Below, in pieces: positions 17,725 through 25,386 of a DNA stretch of 64,000 nt (position 1 is the first letter of the stretch; every line of letters begins with the position of its first letter). This DNA is from Limnohabitans sp. (GTDB lineage: Bacteria; Pseudomonadota; Gammaproteobacteria; Burkholderiales; Burkholderiaceae_C), in the NCBI RefSeq assembly GCF_023910625.1, contig NZ_JAAVVW010000002.1, positions 62,001 to 126,000 of the forward strand. The letters are read 5' to 3'. A model generated the notes under the pieces. It had not been told where the DNA came from, ran no database searches, and saw only the letters and a program-made list of their open reading frames with translations. A program made the translations under genes and the position numbers.

Positions 17725-17834
17725 GGTTGACCTTTCTCCCGAATGAACGGGGTGTTGATGAAAGGGTCAAGCCTGTGGGCTTTCCAAAACTCACTTTTGA
17801 AGTGAGCAATGGAAAACCCACCGAAGTGGGTTGG
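17725..17834 (-). promoter_or_regulatory. Shared RNA leader upstream of the SbcC-like gene
   Basis: AACCCACTTCGGTGGGTT hairpin, with GGGTTTTCCA alternatively pairing to TGGAAAGCCC around a CTCACTT/AAGTGAG hairpin. CCTTTCATCAACACC faces GAGAAAGG around CCCG/CGGG. One of the clearest copies. Confidence 0.65.
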
Positions 17835-17874
17835 GTTGGTCTAAGCCAGGTTTGGTCTTGGCTTGAAAGTGAAT

Positions 17875-18540
17875 TTACAAGTTCGCCTGCGCGTCCTGAA
17901 CGGCCATACCAAATGTCACCCAATCAGGATCGGTGAGTGGATATTTGGAGTCAGAAGCATTTACGGTACCAACATGGATCTCCTTCAAATGCAGCAACTG
18001 TTCAGGCGAGAGTCGTTTTGATTCTTGCTTGGAAATCGGGTAAATCTCTTTACTTGGAACTTTCTGAACTTCCGCATGCGGAATAAGCCGCTCACGCAGC
18101 CTGCTTGCAAAGTGTTGGCAAACATCATGGCTATTGAATGGAATGGCCGTGACGTTTTTCAGTTCCTCTGCAACTGCTTCGTCAAAAGCGCTTGGTAATG
18201 ATTGCTGAGCTTTCCCCGCAATCCATTCTTCCAATGACACTTGATCGCGAGTCCAGTCTTTTTCATCGTGGCAGTATGCAAAACGTGCGCACAAACTTCG
18301 ATGAAAGTTTTTAAACTCGGCTTCCCAATTGCGCTGATTACTGTCGCCTGTTTTGATCATGCCGGGCGGTTGTTGACTCAGATGTTCGGGAAGTTCTTTC
18401 AAGCCCTTGAGACCCAGCAAAAGATGGGGCCAAGTGAGGACCGCGTCCGTATTGATGATTCCGTAAGCAACCAGAACATCAATAATTGCCGCTGCAATCG
18501 TGGCTTCCTGATCGGTTGTGATGGGGTTTAAATTGGTCAT
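17875..18540 (-). CDS. Hypothetical protein, 221 residues
   Basis: Starts MTNLNPITTDQEATIAAAI after GGAGAAAGGGTC. Acidic and helical, with a HLLLGLKGLKELPEHL segment and a KRLSPEQLLHLKEIH segment. No family recognised. The longer frame to 18810 runs through the leader and is not credible. Confidence 0.6.
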   Translation of the reverse strand: MTNLNPITTDQEATIAAAIIDVLVAYGIINTDAVLTWPHLLLGLKGLKELPEHLSQQPPGMIKTGDSNQRNWEAEFKNFHRSLCARFAYCHDEKDWTRDQVSLEEWIAGKAQQSLPSAFDEAVAEELKNVTAIPFNSHDVCQHFASRLRERLIPHAEVQKVPSKEIYPISKQESKRLSPEQLLHLKEIHVGTVNASDSKYPLTDPDWVTFGMAVQDAQANL

Positions 18541-18645
18541 TTGAGACCCTTTCTCCGCAAATGCGGTGTTGTTGAAAAACAAGCAGGCCGGGTGGGCTTT
18601 CTGCTGGGTGGGGCCCAGTAGAAAACCCGCCGAAGCGGGTTTGGT
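18541..18645 (-). promoter_or_regulatory. Shared RNA leader upstream of the 221-residue gene
   Basis: AACCCGCTTCGGCGGGTT hairpin, with GGGTTTTCTACTGGG alternatively pairing to CCCAGCAGAAAGCCC. A CCGCATTTGCGG inner hairpin precedes GAGAAAGGG. Confidence 0.62.
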
Positions 18646-18655
18646 TTTTGAGGCG

Positions 18656-18871
18656 TCAGCACCACTGCAACCGATAACGAAAGCAGTTGTACATGACGTA
18701 CTTGTTGCGAAGGGTTGGTCTGCCGCTGGAGTACCAGACATGGCGAGCCACGGGCCTGGTGCATTGCGCATCGGAATAAAGGACAACATCCGACCGATCG
18801 CCAAGGCCATGAGCCTTTGCGATCGAATCGGTGGTTGCCTCCCGACGCCCGAAGAGCGTCAGGAGTTCCAT
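18656..18871 (-). CDS. Small protein coupled to the DUF932 gene, 71 residues
   Basis: The ATG at 18871 shares its A with the TAA stop of the DUF932 gene (TAATG), so translation is probably coupled. The product, MELLTLFGRREATTDSIAK to RLQWC, is basic and Tyr/Arg-rich at its end. No known family. A longer frame to 19345 is a shadow of the DUF932 gene. Confidence 0.55.
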   Translation of the reverse strand: MELLTLFGRREATTDSIAKAHGLGDRSDVVLYSDAQCTRPVARHVWYSSGRPTLRNKYVMYNCFRYRLQWC

Positions 18872-19836
18872 TACGCAAACGCCATGAGGAGCTTGGACTC
18901 TGCTGCTGCCTTGAGGTTGGCGCTGGCGCCAAACATCGAGCTGCTGAAGCGGTTCTCGGCGTTGCGTGCACGGACATGGTGATCCGCGTACTCTGTCACC
19001 GCGTTGAGTAAGCCCCACGCAGTTCCGCTGACACCTGGAAGTTCTGAGCCCTTGGCCTCGCCGTTGAACAGCCCCATGATCTTCACGAAAGCCTTGGATT
19101 CGCGAACTTCCTTTTCGCCGCCAGTGGTGGCGGGCAAGAGGCTTTCGACGAAGTTTTGGGCGTCGTGTTGGGTCATGTTGACCTTGGCGAGGTTGCGCAT
19201 GTTGCCCAAGAAGTGGCTGAACGCCTGACTTCCGATGAGGCCCATTTGCTCCTTCACAGCGTCCGGGTTGAACACAGTGTTGTGGCGGACCTTGACGGTT
19301 TGACCATCCTCGCAGTGCAACGCGATCGCTTGCGTATTCCAGCAAACAACACGGGTGCTGACAAATTTGGCCGTTGTCGCCAGAGAGCCATCACAGCTCG
19401 TGATGAGCAGCAAATAGGCCTTCAAGCGGTCCGAACCGAACACGTCGTTTTCGATGTTGGTCTTGGCCAAGGCCCAGATACGGCGACCTTCTTTGAGAGC
19501 CCCCAGGGTCTCGATTGTGAAACCTTCTCGCTCGACGAGCGAACGGAAGAATTCAATCACCTGCTTGGGTTGCACCACCTTGTAGGCGGAGCCGACGATG
19601 GACAGGGGTACGTTGTTGTCGCTGCGGTACAGCACCTTGTGTTCGGGGAAATTGCGTAATTCACCATTGGTGAACTGTGCGACCGAATCTTTGATGCTCC
19701 ACTCCAGGTGTCCCAGCTTGAGCCACTCTTCGAGACTTGCGTCAGGAGGAACGACTTGGCCGAGACCGTGCCATGGTTGTGCGCCTGTGTAGGCCATTTC
19801 TGCTTGGCCATTGAAGAGACTGAGATGGTGTGCCAT
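18871..19836 (-). CDS. DUF932 / TIGR03299-type phage-plasmid protein
   Basis: 321 residues with the typical opening PWHGLGQVVPPDASLEEWL, central IWALAKT and CDGSLATTAKFVSTRVVCWNT, and a C-terminal NAVTEYADHHVRAR segment. This family is common on plasmids and phages and has no settled biochemical role. Its neighbours (SbcC/D, primase, SSB) suggest a link with element DNA metabolism. Confidence 0.85.
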   Translation of the reverse strand: MAHHLSLFNGQAEMAYTGAQPWHGLGQVVPPDASLEEWLKLGHLEWSIKDSVAQFTNGELRNFPEHKVLYRSDNNVPLSIVGSAYKVVQPKQVIEFFRSLVEREGFTIETLGALKEGRRIWALAKTNIENDVFGSDRLKAYLLLITSCDGSLATTAKFVSTRVVCWNTQAIALHCEDGQTVKVRHNTVFNPDAVKEQMGLIGSQAFSHFLGNMRNLAKVNMTQHDAQNFVESLLPATTGGEKEVRESKAFVKIMGLFNGEAKGSELPGVSGTAWGLLNAVTEYADHHVRARNAENRFSSSMFGASANLKAAAESKLLMAFA

Positions 19837-19957
19837 CTTGATTTCCTTTCGTTTCCCAATTGGGAAGGGGTTGATGAAAGGAATAAGCCGGGTGGGCTTT
19901 CTGCTGGGTCCTAACTTAGGGACGCCCAGTAGAAAGCCCCCAATGACGGGGGCTTAA
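19837..19957 (-). promoter_or_regulatory. Shared RNA leader upstream of the DUF932 gene
   Basis: AGCCCCCGTCATTGGGGGCTT hairpin, with GGGCTTTCTACTGGG alternatively pairing to CCCAGCAGAAAGCCC. CCTTTCATCAACCCC faces GAAAGG around TTCCCAATTGGGAA. Confidence 0.65.
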
Positions 19958-19968
19958 AGTGGTTGTGT

Positions 19969-21219
19969 TTAGGCTACTGCCGTCACTTTGGCAACCAATG
20001 CCTCGGCAATTTCGCTCGCTGGAGTTGTTTCCAACAATTGCAAGCGTTCACCAAGTGCGTCAACATCTGGAGTACCTGTAACGGTAGCCCAGAGTCGAAG
20101 CTTGTCACCCATGGACACCGTTGAGATGCCTTGAGCGCGTTGCCTTGTGACGATCAGAATTTTTCCCTCAATTTTGAGGTCTGCCGCTTTTTCCAGAATG
20201 AGTCTGATGGCGGCTCTGTCCACATTATGGCGGTACTCCTCGTCAACGGCGTACTGAATGCGAACGTAAGCACCCTCACATTCAACTGCCCGAGCCTTGA
20301 TGACATCAAGATCAGGCGGTCCGTCGAAGACAATGTCCACATTTTTGCGTGACGGCGTGGGCACGAAATCGAGAGATGTCCCCTCCTCCATGGCGTCCTG
20401 TTCGGACGACAAGGTGTTGATGGTCCATTCGATCCAGCCTTTTTCGCCAATCTCACCGTGGTGGAATCGTCCGATCGAGCCGGGGTAAGCGATGACTCGC
20501 CCGCCCTCTTCCCATTGCTGGTGCTTGTGGATATGGCCCAGCATGACTGCGTTGGCCTGCGAGCCAAACAGTGTGTCAACACCAAGTTCGTGATCTGTGC
20601 CCGCCATGGGAACGCCATGCTCCGAGATGGAGTTGAAGACGGTCCCGTGGCTCAGCACCACAGTGGCTCGGCCTTGACGGCGTTGCTCCAGGTGAAAATC
20701 TGCCCAGCCGCGAATGATGCCGCTGATGATTCCCCTGGCATGCTCGCTGGCAGCGTCTACCACACCCTCACACAGCGAAGCCACTGCGGCTTTGTTGAGT
20801 GTTGGCATAGCGCTCACCACCATGGTTGCCGAGCTTTCGACATCGTGGCCTCTGAGCTGGATGAATCCTGCGTTGGGCACAAGTGCCCATTGCGAGATAC
20901 CGTCAGCAACGCTGATGGGGTATTTTTCATTCACCATGGAGATCATCCGCAAGAACCCAGGAGGCTCGTGACTGAATGTCCCTTGAAGCATGAGAACCGG
21001 ACACACTCGACTCAATCTCTTGAGCTGGGCGGCCAGTGCACGTGTAGCCGGTGAATGAGCGTCAAGCGCGTGGTCTGTGCTGTCACCTGTAATGATGACG
21101 GCATCGACACCGCGAGAGATGGCTTCTGTCACGCCCGCCGTGAAGCAGCGATCAGCTTCTTCAAGGTGGTTGGGGCAGTAATGGAGATCACTGAACTGCG
21201 CGATTTTGATGGTTGGCAT
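19969..21219 (-). CDS. SbcD/Mre11-like metallophosphoesterase
   Basis: 416 residues with calcineurin-type motifs: FSDLHY (I), ITGDSTDH (II), VLSHGTV (IV) and GHIHKHQ (V). Motif III is LMLQGTFSHEPPG instead of the usual GNHD. The C-terminal capping region is helical. It probably forms a DNA end-processing nuclease with the SbcC-like protein encoded 2.2 kb downstream. Confidence 0.83.
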   Translation of the reverse strand: MPTIKIAQFSDLHYCPNHLEEADRCFTAGVTEAISRGVDAVIITGDSTDHALDAHSPATRALAAQLKRLSRVCPVLMLQGTFSHEPPGFLRMISMVNEKYPISVADGISQWALVPNAGFIQLRGHDVESSATMVVSAMPTLNKAAVASLCEGVVDAASEHARGIISGIIRGWADFHLEQRRQGRATVVLSHGTVFNSISEHGVPMAGTDHELGVDTLFGSQANAVMLGHIHKHQQWEEGGRVIAYPGSIGRFHHGEIGEKGWIEWTINTLSSEQDAMEEGTSLDFVPTPSRKNVDIVFDGPPDLDVIKARAVECEGAYVRIQYAVDEEYRHNVDRAAIRLILEKAADLKIEGKILIVTRQRAQGISTVSMGDKLRLWATVTGTPDVDALGERLQLLETTPASEIAEALVAKVTAVA

Positions 21220-21312
21220 TGAAATCCTTTCCGCACTTTGTGCGAGTTGATGAAAAAGGACTTACCGATACGTTGGTTGTCGCATCGGCAAGCCTTCTTT
21301 CGAAGGCGTGCT
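21220..21312 (-). promoter_or_regulatory. Shared RNA leader variant upstream of the SbcD-like gene
   Basis: GCCTTCGAAAGAAGGC hairpin, with CTTGCCGATGCG alternatively pairing to CGTATCGGTAAG. CCTTTTTCATCAACTCGC faces GAAAGG around GCACAAAGTGC. Compact copy. Confidence 0.58.
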
Positions 21313-21314
21313 GT

Positions 21315-21422
21315 TTATGGTTGCCAGCGCTCACGCATCTTTTGGATACGTTCGGCCGTTATCTTGGATTTAGTGAATTTGCCGTTGCCAGGTAGGCCGC
21401 GGACGAGGACTAGCTTAGCCAT
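21315..21422 (-). CDS. 35-residue ORF with a P-loop-like start
   Basis: MAKLVLVRGLPGNGKFTKSK resembles the first strand and P-loop of small kinases (GLPGSGKST), but the frame stops after 35 codons. Its ATG overlaps the stop of the 83-residue gene (TGATG). It is either a remnant of a longer AAA/kinase gene cut by deletion or frameshift, or a real micro-protein. Confidence 0.4.
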   Translation of the reverse strand: MAKLVLVRGLPGNGKFTKSKITAERIQKMRERWQP

Positions 21423-21673
21423 CAGAAGAAGAGATCTTCACAATCCAAGTTCAGCCAAGCTGGTTTACCGGCGACATCAGTACCAAGGTACTTATCGATC
21501 CAGTAGCCCCAGCCCACTTTTTCACTCAGGTGCTTTCCAGCTACTTTCTCAAGAGCCAAGGAATTCACGCCAGGAGCGATAAAAAACCGCTGTCCGTCGC
21601 TTTCGCGCACCAGGTAGAACCCGGGCGTAAAGCCTGCGTCGTTGGGAGCTGTTGTCGTGATCAATGCTGCCAT
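21422..21673 (-). CDS. Hypothetical protein, 83 residues
   Basis: MAALITTTAPNDAGFTPGF to NLDCEDLFF. A small, probably globular protein with GWGYWIDKYLG. It sits 8 bp after the 373-residue gene and is coupled to the 35-residue ORF, forming one operon. No family recognised. Confidence 0.55.
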   Translation of the reverse strand: MAALITTTAPNDAGFTPGFYLVRESDGQRFFIAPGVNSLALEKVAGKHLSEKVGWGYWIDKYLGTDVAGKPAWLNLDCEDLFF

Positions 21674-21681
21674 GGGCCACC

Positions 21682-22803
21682 TCAGAACAACGCCGGCTGG
21701 CTTTGCAAAACGAACTCAGCTTTCACCGAGTCGATCACATAACGCAGCGAATTGCAGGAAGGACTGCTGATTTTGGCCAAATCCCCAAACGTAGTGGAGA
21801 ACTGAGGCTGTCCGTCATCACCCTGTCCCAGCAAGTCTCGAACTTCACCGATCTTTTCCTTCATCCAGCGATCAGAATATCCTTCGCAGTCAAACCGAAT
21901 GACGGTGTCATCGGGTAGAGACTTCGGTGACGCAAGGGCATTTTTGAGGGTTTTGAGCAACGGACGCAGCACCTTCTGACCTGTCTTCAGGTGAACATCA
22001 AGCGCGGACTTCACCAGCGCCTGTGTGAGGCAGTAGTTGTCGTACTGAATGCCACCGAAGTAAATCGGTTTATCGTTCAACATGGCCACGAAGGCGTTCT
22101 CTGGATCGGCGCCGTTGCCATAACCGACGTTGATGTCGGTGGCATAGACCTCCAGATCCAACTTCGCCAATTGCTCGACTGCTTGGATTTCGTCTGTTGG
22201 ACCGAAGCTACCATCGGCGTGCAGGCAAGTCATGCCATCGCTATAGCGAAAAACCTTCCATGCTGCGATGCCCTTTCTTCGGGTGCGATGGTCATTGATG
22301 TCGAGGCCGTCGTACTCAACACTGTTGATGATGCCACGCAAGGCCTGAAAATCATCGTCGAGAACAAATTCAACCTTTTGGCTGGAGTCGCCTGGTTCTT
22401 CGATTTTTTCCGCAAGATCAAGGCGACCAATCTCCCGAAGGAATTGGCGAATAGCTGCCCTGTTGTGTGGTGTTATGGCGCCGTAGAAGGCCTTACCGTT
22501 GGTGTTTTCCAACAATACCGTCTCACAACGCATGTGACCCGGCGAGTCAAGCTTTTTGAGCATGGCGTCGATGAAGGCGGTGACAGACTGGCCGCCCACC
22601 TTGAGCATGCCGCTGGCCACCGATTCGGCCATGAGGTAGATGCGCCGGATGATGTCGGCTTTGTTGCCAAACGCCATCACGCACCAGTTGCTATCACCGT
22701 CACCGCGCAGGTCATGTGTTTCCTCTTGCCAGAGGTATACCACCTCACCGGTGGCTGTTGTTCGAGATGTGACGCGGACTGCGTCCAAAACTGTAGCGCC
22801 CAT
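21682..22803 (-). CDS. Hypothetical protein, 373 residues
   Basis: Starts MGATVLDAVRVTSRTTATG after AAAGGGGGCCCT. It has no membrane segment or recognised motif. Features include VEYDGLDINDHRTRRKG and HADGSFGPTDEI. It belongs to the leader-controlled array. The frame extending to 22884 passes through the leader. Confidence 0.6.
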   Translation of the reverse strand: MGATVLDAVRVTSRTTATGEVVYLWQEETHDLRGDGDSNWCVMAFGNKADIIRRIYLMAESVASGMLKVGGQSVTAFIDAMLKKLDSPGHMRCETVLLENTNGKAFYGAITPHNRAAIRQFLREIGRLDLAEKIEEPGDSSQKVEFVLDDDFQALRGIINSVEYDGLDINDHRTRRKGIAAWKVFRYSDGMTCLHADGSFGPTDEIQAVEQLAKLDLEVYATDINVGYGNGADPENAFVAMLNDKPIYFGGIQYDNYCLTQALVKSALDVHLKTGQKVLRPLLKTLKNALASPKSLPDDTVIRFDCEGYSDRWMKEKIGEVRDLLGQGDDGQPQFSTTFGDLAKISSPSCNSLRYVIDSVKAEFVLQSQPALF

Positions 22804-22977
22804 AGGGCCCCCTTTCGTTTCTCCGTTATGGAGTGGTTGATAAAAGGGTTGAGCAAGGCTGCTCAGGTGTGCCGTTTGGCACAACTCAGCGGCCTAAAAA
22901 TTGATTTTTTATAAAGGAGACGCCAGAGGCTTTCTGATGCGATTGGTACGCATGAGAAAGCCCCCGAAGGGACTTAG
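22804..22977 (-). promoter_or_regulatory. Long shared RNA leader upstream of the 373-residue gene
   Basis: AGTCCCTTCGGGGGCTTT hairpin, with GGCTTTCTCATGCG alternatively pairing to CGCATCAGAAAGCC. An extra hairpin (TGTGCC AAAC GGCACA, flanked by GCTGAG/CTGAGC) is inserted before CCTTTTATCAACC and GAAAGG. Confidence 0.6.
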
Positions 22978-23008
22978 GTTGAACAAGTCGGTCGAGAGAC
23001 TTGATTGG

Positions 23009-23695
23009 TTATGCGTACAAGGCTTCCATGCTGGACAAGTTGCCTTTGAACTCCGTCTCAGGGATTGTGGCAAGGTGCTTGATCACATCGATGGCCGAAA
23101 CTGAATCCAGATCAAGGAACGCACCGAGGTGTTGACGCTCAATTAAGATTTCTCCGCATGTGCTGACCTCCACCAAAGTACGGTACAACCGAAAACTTTC
23201 AATGGACTCGGTTATTGCTTCACGGAGCAGATCAGATGCCTCAATTTCTGATGTTGCCAAGTCATGGCCAACAGTGACTTGCGCTGGTATTTGCCAGCCA
23301 CTGTCTTCGACTTTGATTCGCAAAGAAGTCATCCACTTGTTGGCGGAGAACCAATCCAAGATCAAGCCTCCGAGGGTGGCAATTTCGCCACGAACTCGAA
23401 CTTCTTTTGCCCTCGCGGTAAGTCTTGCGAAATGCGCTGCATGACCGTTGCCTCTTGCAAACCCACCATCGTCTTTTTTGCTGCACAGGGCATCGACAGG
23501 CGTGAGAACCGTTTGCTCAGTGGGATGCACTGGAGCGTCCCAACTGCGGATGCTTGTGTGCCCACCATCTAGCCACGTTGGCCCGACACAACCGAAGTTA
23601 TCTTTGGCGATTTTTTGGGCTTGTTCGTAAGTTGAGGCTTCGATCTCCACCACTGCGGTGAACATGGCCTTAACATGGATTTCGTGAGTTTTCAC
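23009..23695 (-). CDS. Hypothetical protein, 228 residues
   Basis: The N-terminal 35 residues (VVEIEASTYEQAQKIAKDNFG) resemble the short beta-alpha module seen in DpnD/PcfM-like plasmid proteins. The rest is unrecognised. Three stop-proximal acidic helices follow. Leader-controlled. Confidence 0.6.
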   Translation of the reverse strand: MKTHEIHVKAMFTAVVEIEASTYEQAQKIAKDNFGCVGPTWLDGGHTSIRSWDAPVHPTEQTVLTPVDALCSKKDDGGFARGNGHAAHFARLTARAKEVRVRGEIATLGGLILDWFSANKWMTSLRIKVEDSGWQIPAQVTVGHDLATSEIEASDLLREAITESIESFRLYRTLVEVSTCGEILIERQHLGAFLDLDSVSAIDVIKHLATIPETEFKGNLSSMEALYA

Positions 23696-23808
23696 ATGAC
23701 CTTTCTTTTCCTCATGTCTGAGGTTGTTGATGAAAGGATTAAGCTGGCGAGCTTTCTGCTATTCACACCAAATGGGAAGAACAGTAGAAAGCCCCCGAGG
23801 GGGCTTAT
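23696..23808 (-). promoter_or_regulatory. Shared RNA leader upstream of the 228-residue gene
   Basis: AAGCCCCCTCGGGGGCTTT hairpin, with GCTTTCTACTGTTC alternatively pairing to a GCAGAAAGC segment. CCTTTCATCAACAACC faces GAAAGG around CTCAGACATGAG. Confidence 0.6.
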
Positions 23809-23813
23809 GGAAA

Positions 23814-23936
23814 TCAGAACAGGGCTTTGCGCAGGGCCTGTTTCTCGCAGATGCGCTTGGCCTTGTTCGACTTGCGGTGGACCTTGGTGCCGCCGCCTCG
23901 CTTGAGGAGCGCCAAGGCTACGTGGTTGCGTTGCAT
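23814..23936 (-). CDS. Very basic 40-residue protein
   Basis: MQRNHVALALLKRGGGTKVH to CEKQALRKALF, about one-third Lys/Arg/His. AAGG lies ten bases upstream of the ATG. It follows the lipoprotein gene without a full leader. Short basic proteins of this kind are common in mobile elements and may bind nucleic acid, but no function is visible. Confidence 0.5.
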   Translation of the reverse strand: MQRNHVALALLKRGGGTKVHRKSNKAKRICEKQALRKALF

Positions 23937-23975
23937 GTCAGATGCCTTATTGAAATTGAGACCAGGAAGCCAAAT

Positions 23976-24437
23976 TCAATTCATGGGGGCAATCCGCTCG
24001 CCCCCGATAAACAGCACCAATTGGCCTTTTGCGAAAACAACGCCGTCAGCTGTGTTTTGAACAAGCGTGACGATGTTCCCACTTTTCAGGATGATAGAGA
24101 TTTCCTGGCCTTTCAACGATTTGTTTGACCTTCGAGCAACTTCGGCGCCAGCGGCTCCAACAACTGTTGTGCCTAAGGTTTGTCCGACGTATCCTCCTCC
24201 AAGCTCAGACCCAATTGCGTGACCAACCAGGCCACCTATGACAGCTCCAAGAACTGCTCGCTGGGGCGAATTGGTAGTCACAACAACGTCTCTCACCGAG
24301 ACGACCATGGCTTGCTCAGCCCTCTGAGCTTGTTGCACACGCTCGTAACCCGTTGATGTACCGGACATTGGGTTGGTGGCGCAACCAGTGAGGGCAAGGG
24401 TGCCTACGGCCACCATAAGGGCGAAAAATTTTTTCAT
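23976..24437 (-). CDS. Glycine-zipper outer-membrane lipoprotein (SlyB / 17-kDa antigen type)
   Basis: 153 residues. The signal peptide has a clear lipobox, LALTGCATN, and is followed by a glycine-zipper segment (AVLGAVIGGLVGHAIGSELG) and a C-terminal beta-rich part. This layout matches SlyB/17-kDa surface antigen proteins. It would be anchored in the outer membrane. The in-frame extension to 24680 is leader and palindrome sequence. Confidence 0.78.
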   Translation of the reverse strand: MKKFFALMVAVGTLALTGCATNPMSGTSTGYERVQQAQRAEQAMVVSVRDVVVTTNSPQRAVLGAVIGGLVGHAIGSELGGGYVGQTLGTTVVGAAGAEVARRSNKSLKGQEISIILKSGNIVTLVQNTADGVVFAKGQLVLFIGGERIAPMN

Positions 24438-24545
24438 GATTACCTTTCTATTCCGCAGTTGCGGTGTTGATGAAAGGCGGGCCTTGAGGCTTTCTGATGG
24501 AGCTAAGGGGGTCCATGAGAAAGCCCCCCGGTTAGGGGAGCTTTG
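24438..24545 (-). promoter_or_regulatory. Shared RNA leader upstream of the lipoprotein gene
   Basis: AAAGCTCCCCTAACCGGGGGGCTTT hairpin region, with GGCTTTCTCATGGA alternatively pairing to TCCATCAGAAAGCC. CCTTTCATCAACACC faces AGAAAGG around CCGCAACTGCGG. Nearly identical to the leader at 32980-33086, the two belonging to one duplicated block. Confidence 0.65.
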
Positions 24546-24605
24546 ATTTTGTGGTTTTGGCTTGAGTTTGCGTAATCGAATGACGACGCTTTTGGCCCAC
24601 CTTTT

Positions 24606-24627
24606 GACCGCCCAAATTTGGGCGGTC
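24606..24627. promoter_or_regulatory. 22-bp perfect palindrome downstream of DUF1566 paralogue 2
   Basis: Arms GACCGCCC/GGGCGGTC around AAATTT, about 50 bp after the DUF1566 stop. A GCGGC-GCAA-GCCGC hairpin lies between it and the stop. Confidence 0.6.
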
Positions 24628-24676
24628 GTGGGTTTTGCCTGGCGCTCATGATCAAAAGCGGCTTGCGCCGCCCAAA

Positions 24677-24800
24677 TCACTGACGGGCACGCACCAACCG
24701 AACTTGGCCGTTGTAGTTGCGGTTGCTGTCGTAGACGTAGCCGTCGTCGAAATTGACGTTCCAGGCGCCGCTGCTATTGCCCACATGCGGCGAAGACGAC
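24677..24800 (-). repeat. Candidate variable region (VR) 1
   Basis: Codons 707-760 of the 24-kb block (24707-24760) are nearly all NNC/NNT. Compared with VR 2, twelve of eighteen differ and only one differs in its third base. The flanking 24677-24706 block and the 22 bases beyond the stop are identical in both copies. Confidence 0.55.
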
Positions 24801-25267
24801 CAGAACCAGCCACTTTCGGGTTCGGACTTAGTGCCTATGAGGCTTTTGAGATCCTCAATCGTTGGCAAACGCCAGTCGCTGTGCCCCAGCCCAAGGGCAG
24901 GATCACCGTTGGCGTTGGTCACCAAGGAGGATGCGTCACCCTCGCGGCCATCACCGTGGTTGGTGTAATACTTCTCTCCCTCGTTGGGGAGAACCAGCCA
25001 CTGCAAACCAGGGGTTTCGACGATCTTGGGTTGCAGTTGCATCTTTTCTGCATCCTCGGCGAGCATCTCATCCAAGGCTTCCTTGGCATCTTTGCCCACA
25101 TGCGGACTCTCCAAGCCGCTGATGGTGCCCTCAACCACGAAGGCCGTAAAGTCATCCTCGTGATTGCTTTGCGTGGCAAGCCATTCAAGCTTAGCCTTCT
25201 CGGAATTGAACTCATGGAGTTCTGGGCCGCAAGCGGTGATCGCTATAACGCAAAAAATCTTCTTCAT
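24677..25267 (-). CDS. DUF1566 lipoprotein, paralogue 2 (candidate variable protein)
   Basis: 196 residues. A very short signal peptide ends in a lipobox-like AITACGPE, which would place the protein on the outer membrane. The C-terminal DUF1566 domain has WLVLPNEGEKYYTN, SDWRLPTIEDLKSLIG and WFWSSS, and ends in a variable stretch before QVRLVRARQ. Its last 45 codons pair with those of paralogue 3 in a pattern typical of diversity-generating retroelement targets. The start follows AGAAAGGCAAT. Confidence 0.75.
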   Translation of the reverse strand: MKKIFCVIAITACGPELHEFNSEKAKLEWLATQSNHEDDFTAFVVEGTISGLESPHVGKDAKEALDEMLAEDAEKMQLQPKIVETPGLQWLVLPNEGEKYYTNHGDGREGDASSLVTNANGDPALGLGHSDWRLPTIEDLKSLIGTKSEPESGWFWSSSPHVGNSSGAWNVNFDDGYVYDSNRNYNGQVRLVRARQ

Positions 25268-25370
25268 ATTGCCTTTCTGTCCCCAAATATGGGTAGTTAA
25301 AAAAAGCATAGGCCAGTAGGCTTTCTCATGGCCTCGTAGAACCCATGAGAAAGCCCCCGAAGGGGCTTGA
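25268..25370 (-). promoter_or_regulatory. Shared RNA leader upstream of DUF1566 paralogue 2
   Basis: AAGCCCCTTCGGGGGCTTT hairpin, with GGCTTTCTCATGGG alternatively pairing to CCATGAGAAAGCC. CTTTTTTTAACTACCC faces GAAAGG around CCCATATTTGGGG. Confidence 0.6.
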
Positions 25371-25386
25371 AAAGTCGTGATGTGAA

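Noticed and set aside
18656-19345. 229-codon minus-strand ORF
   Set aside because: Its upper part overlaps the DUF932 gene out of frame; only the last 71 codons are kept as a gene.
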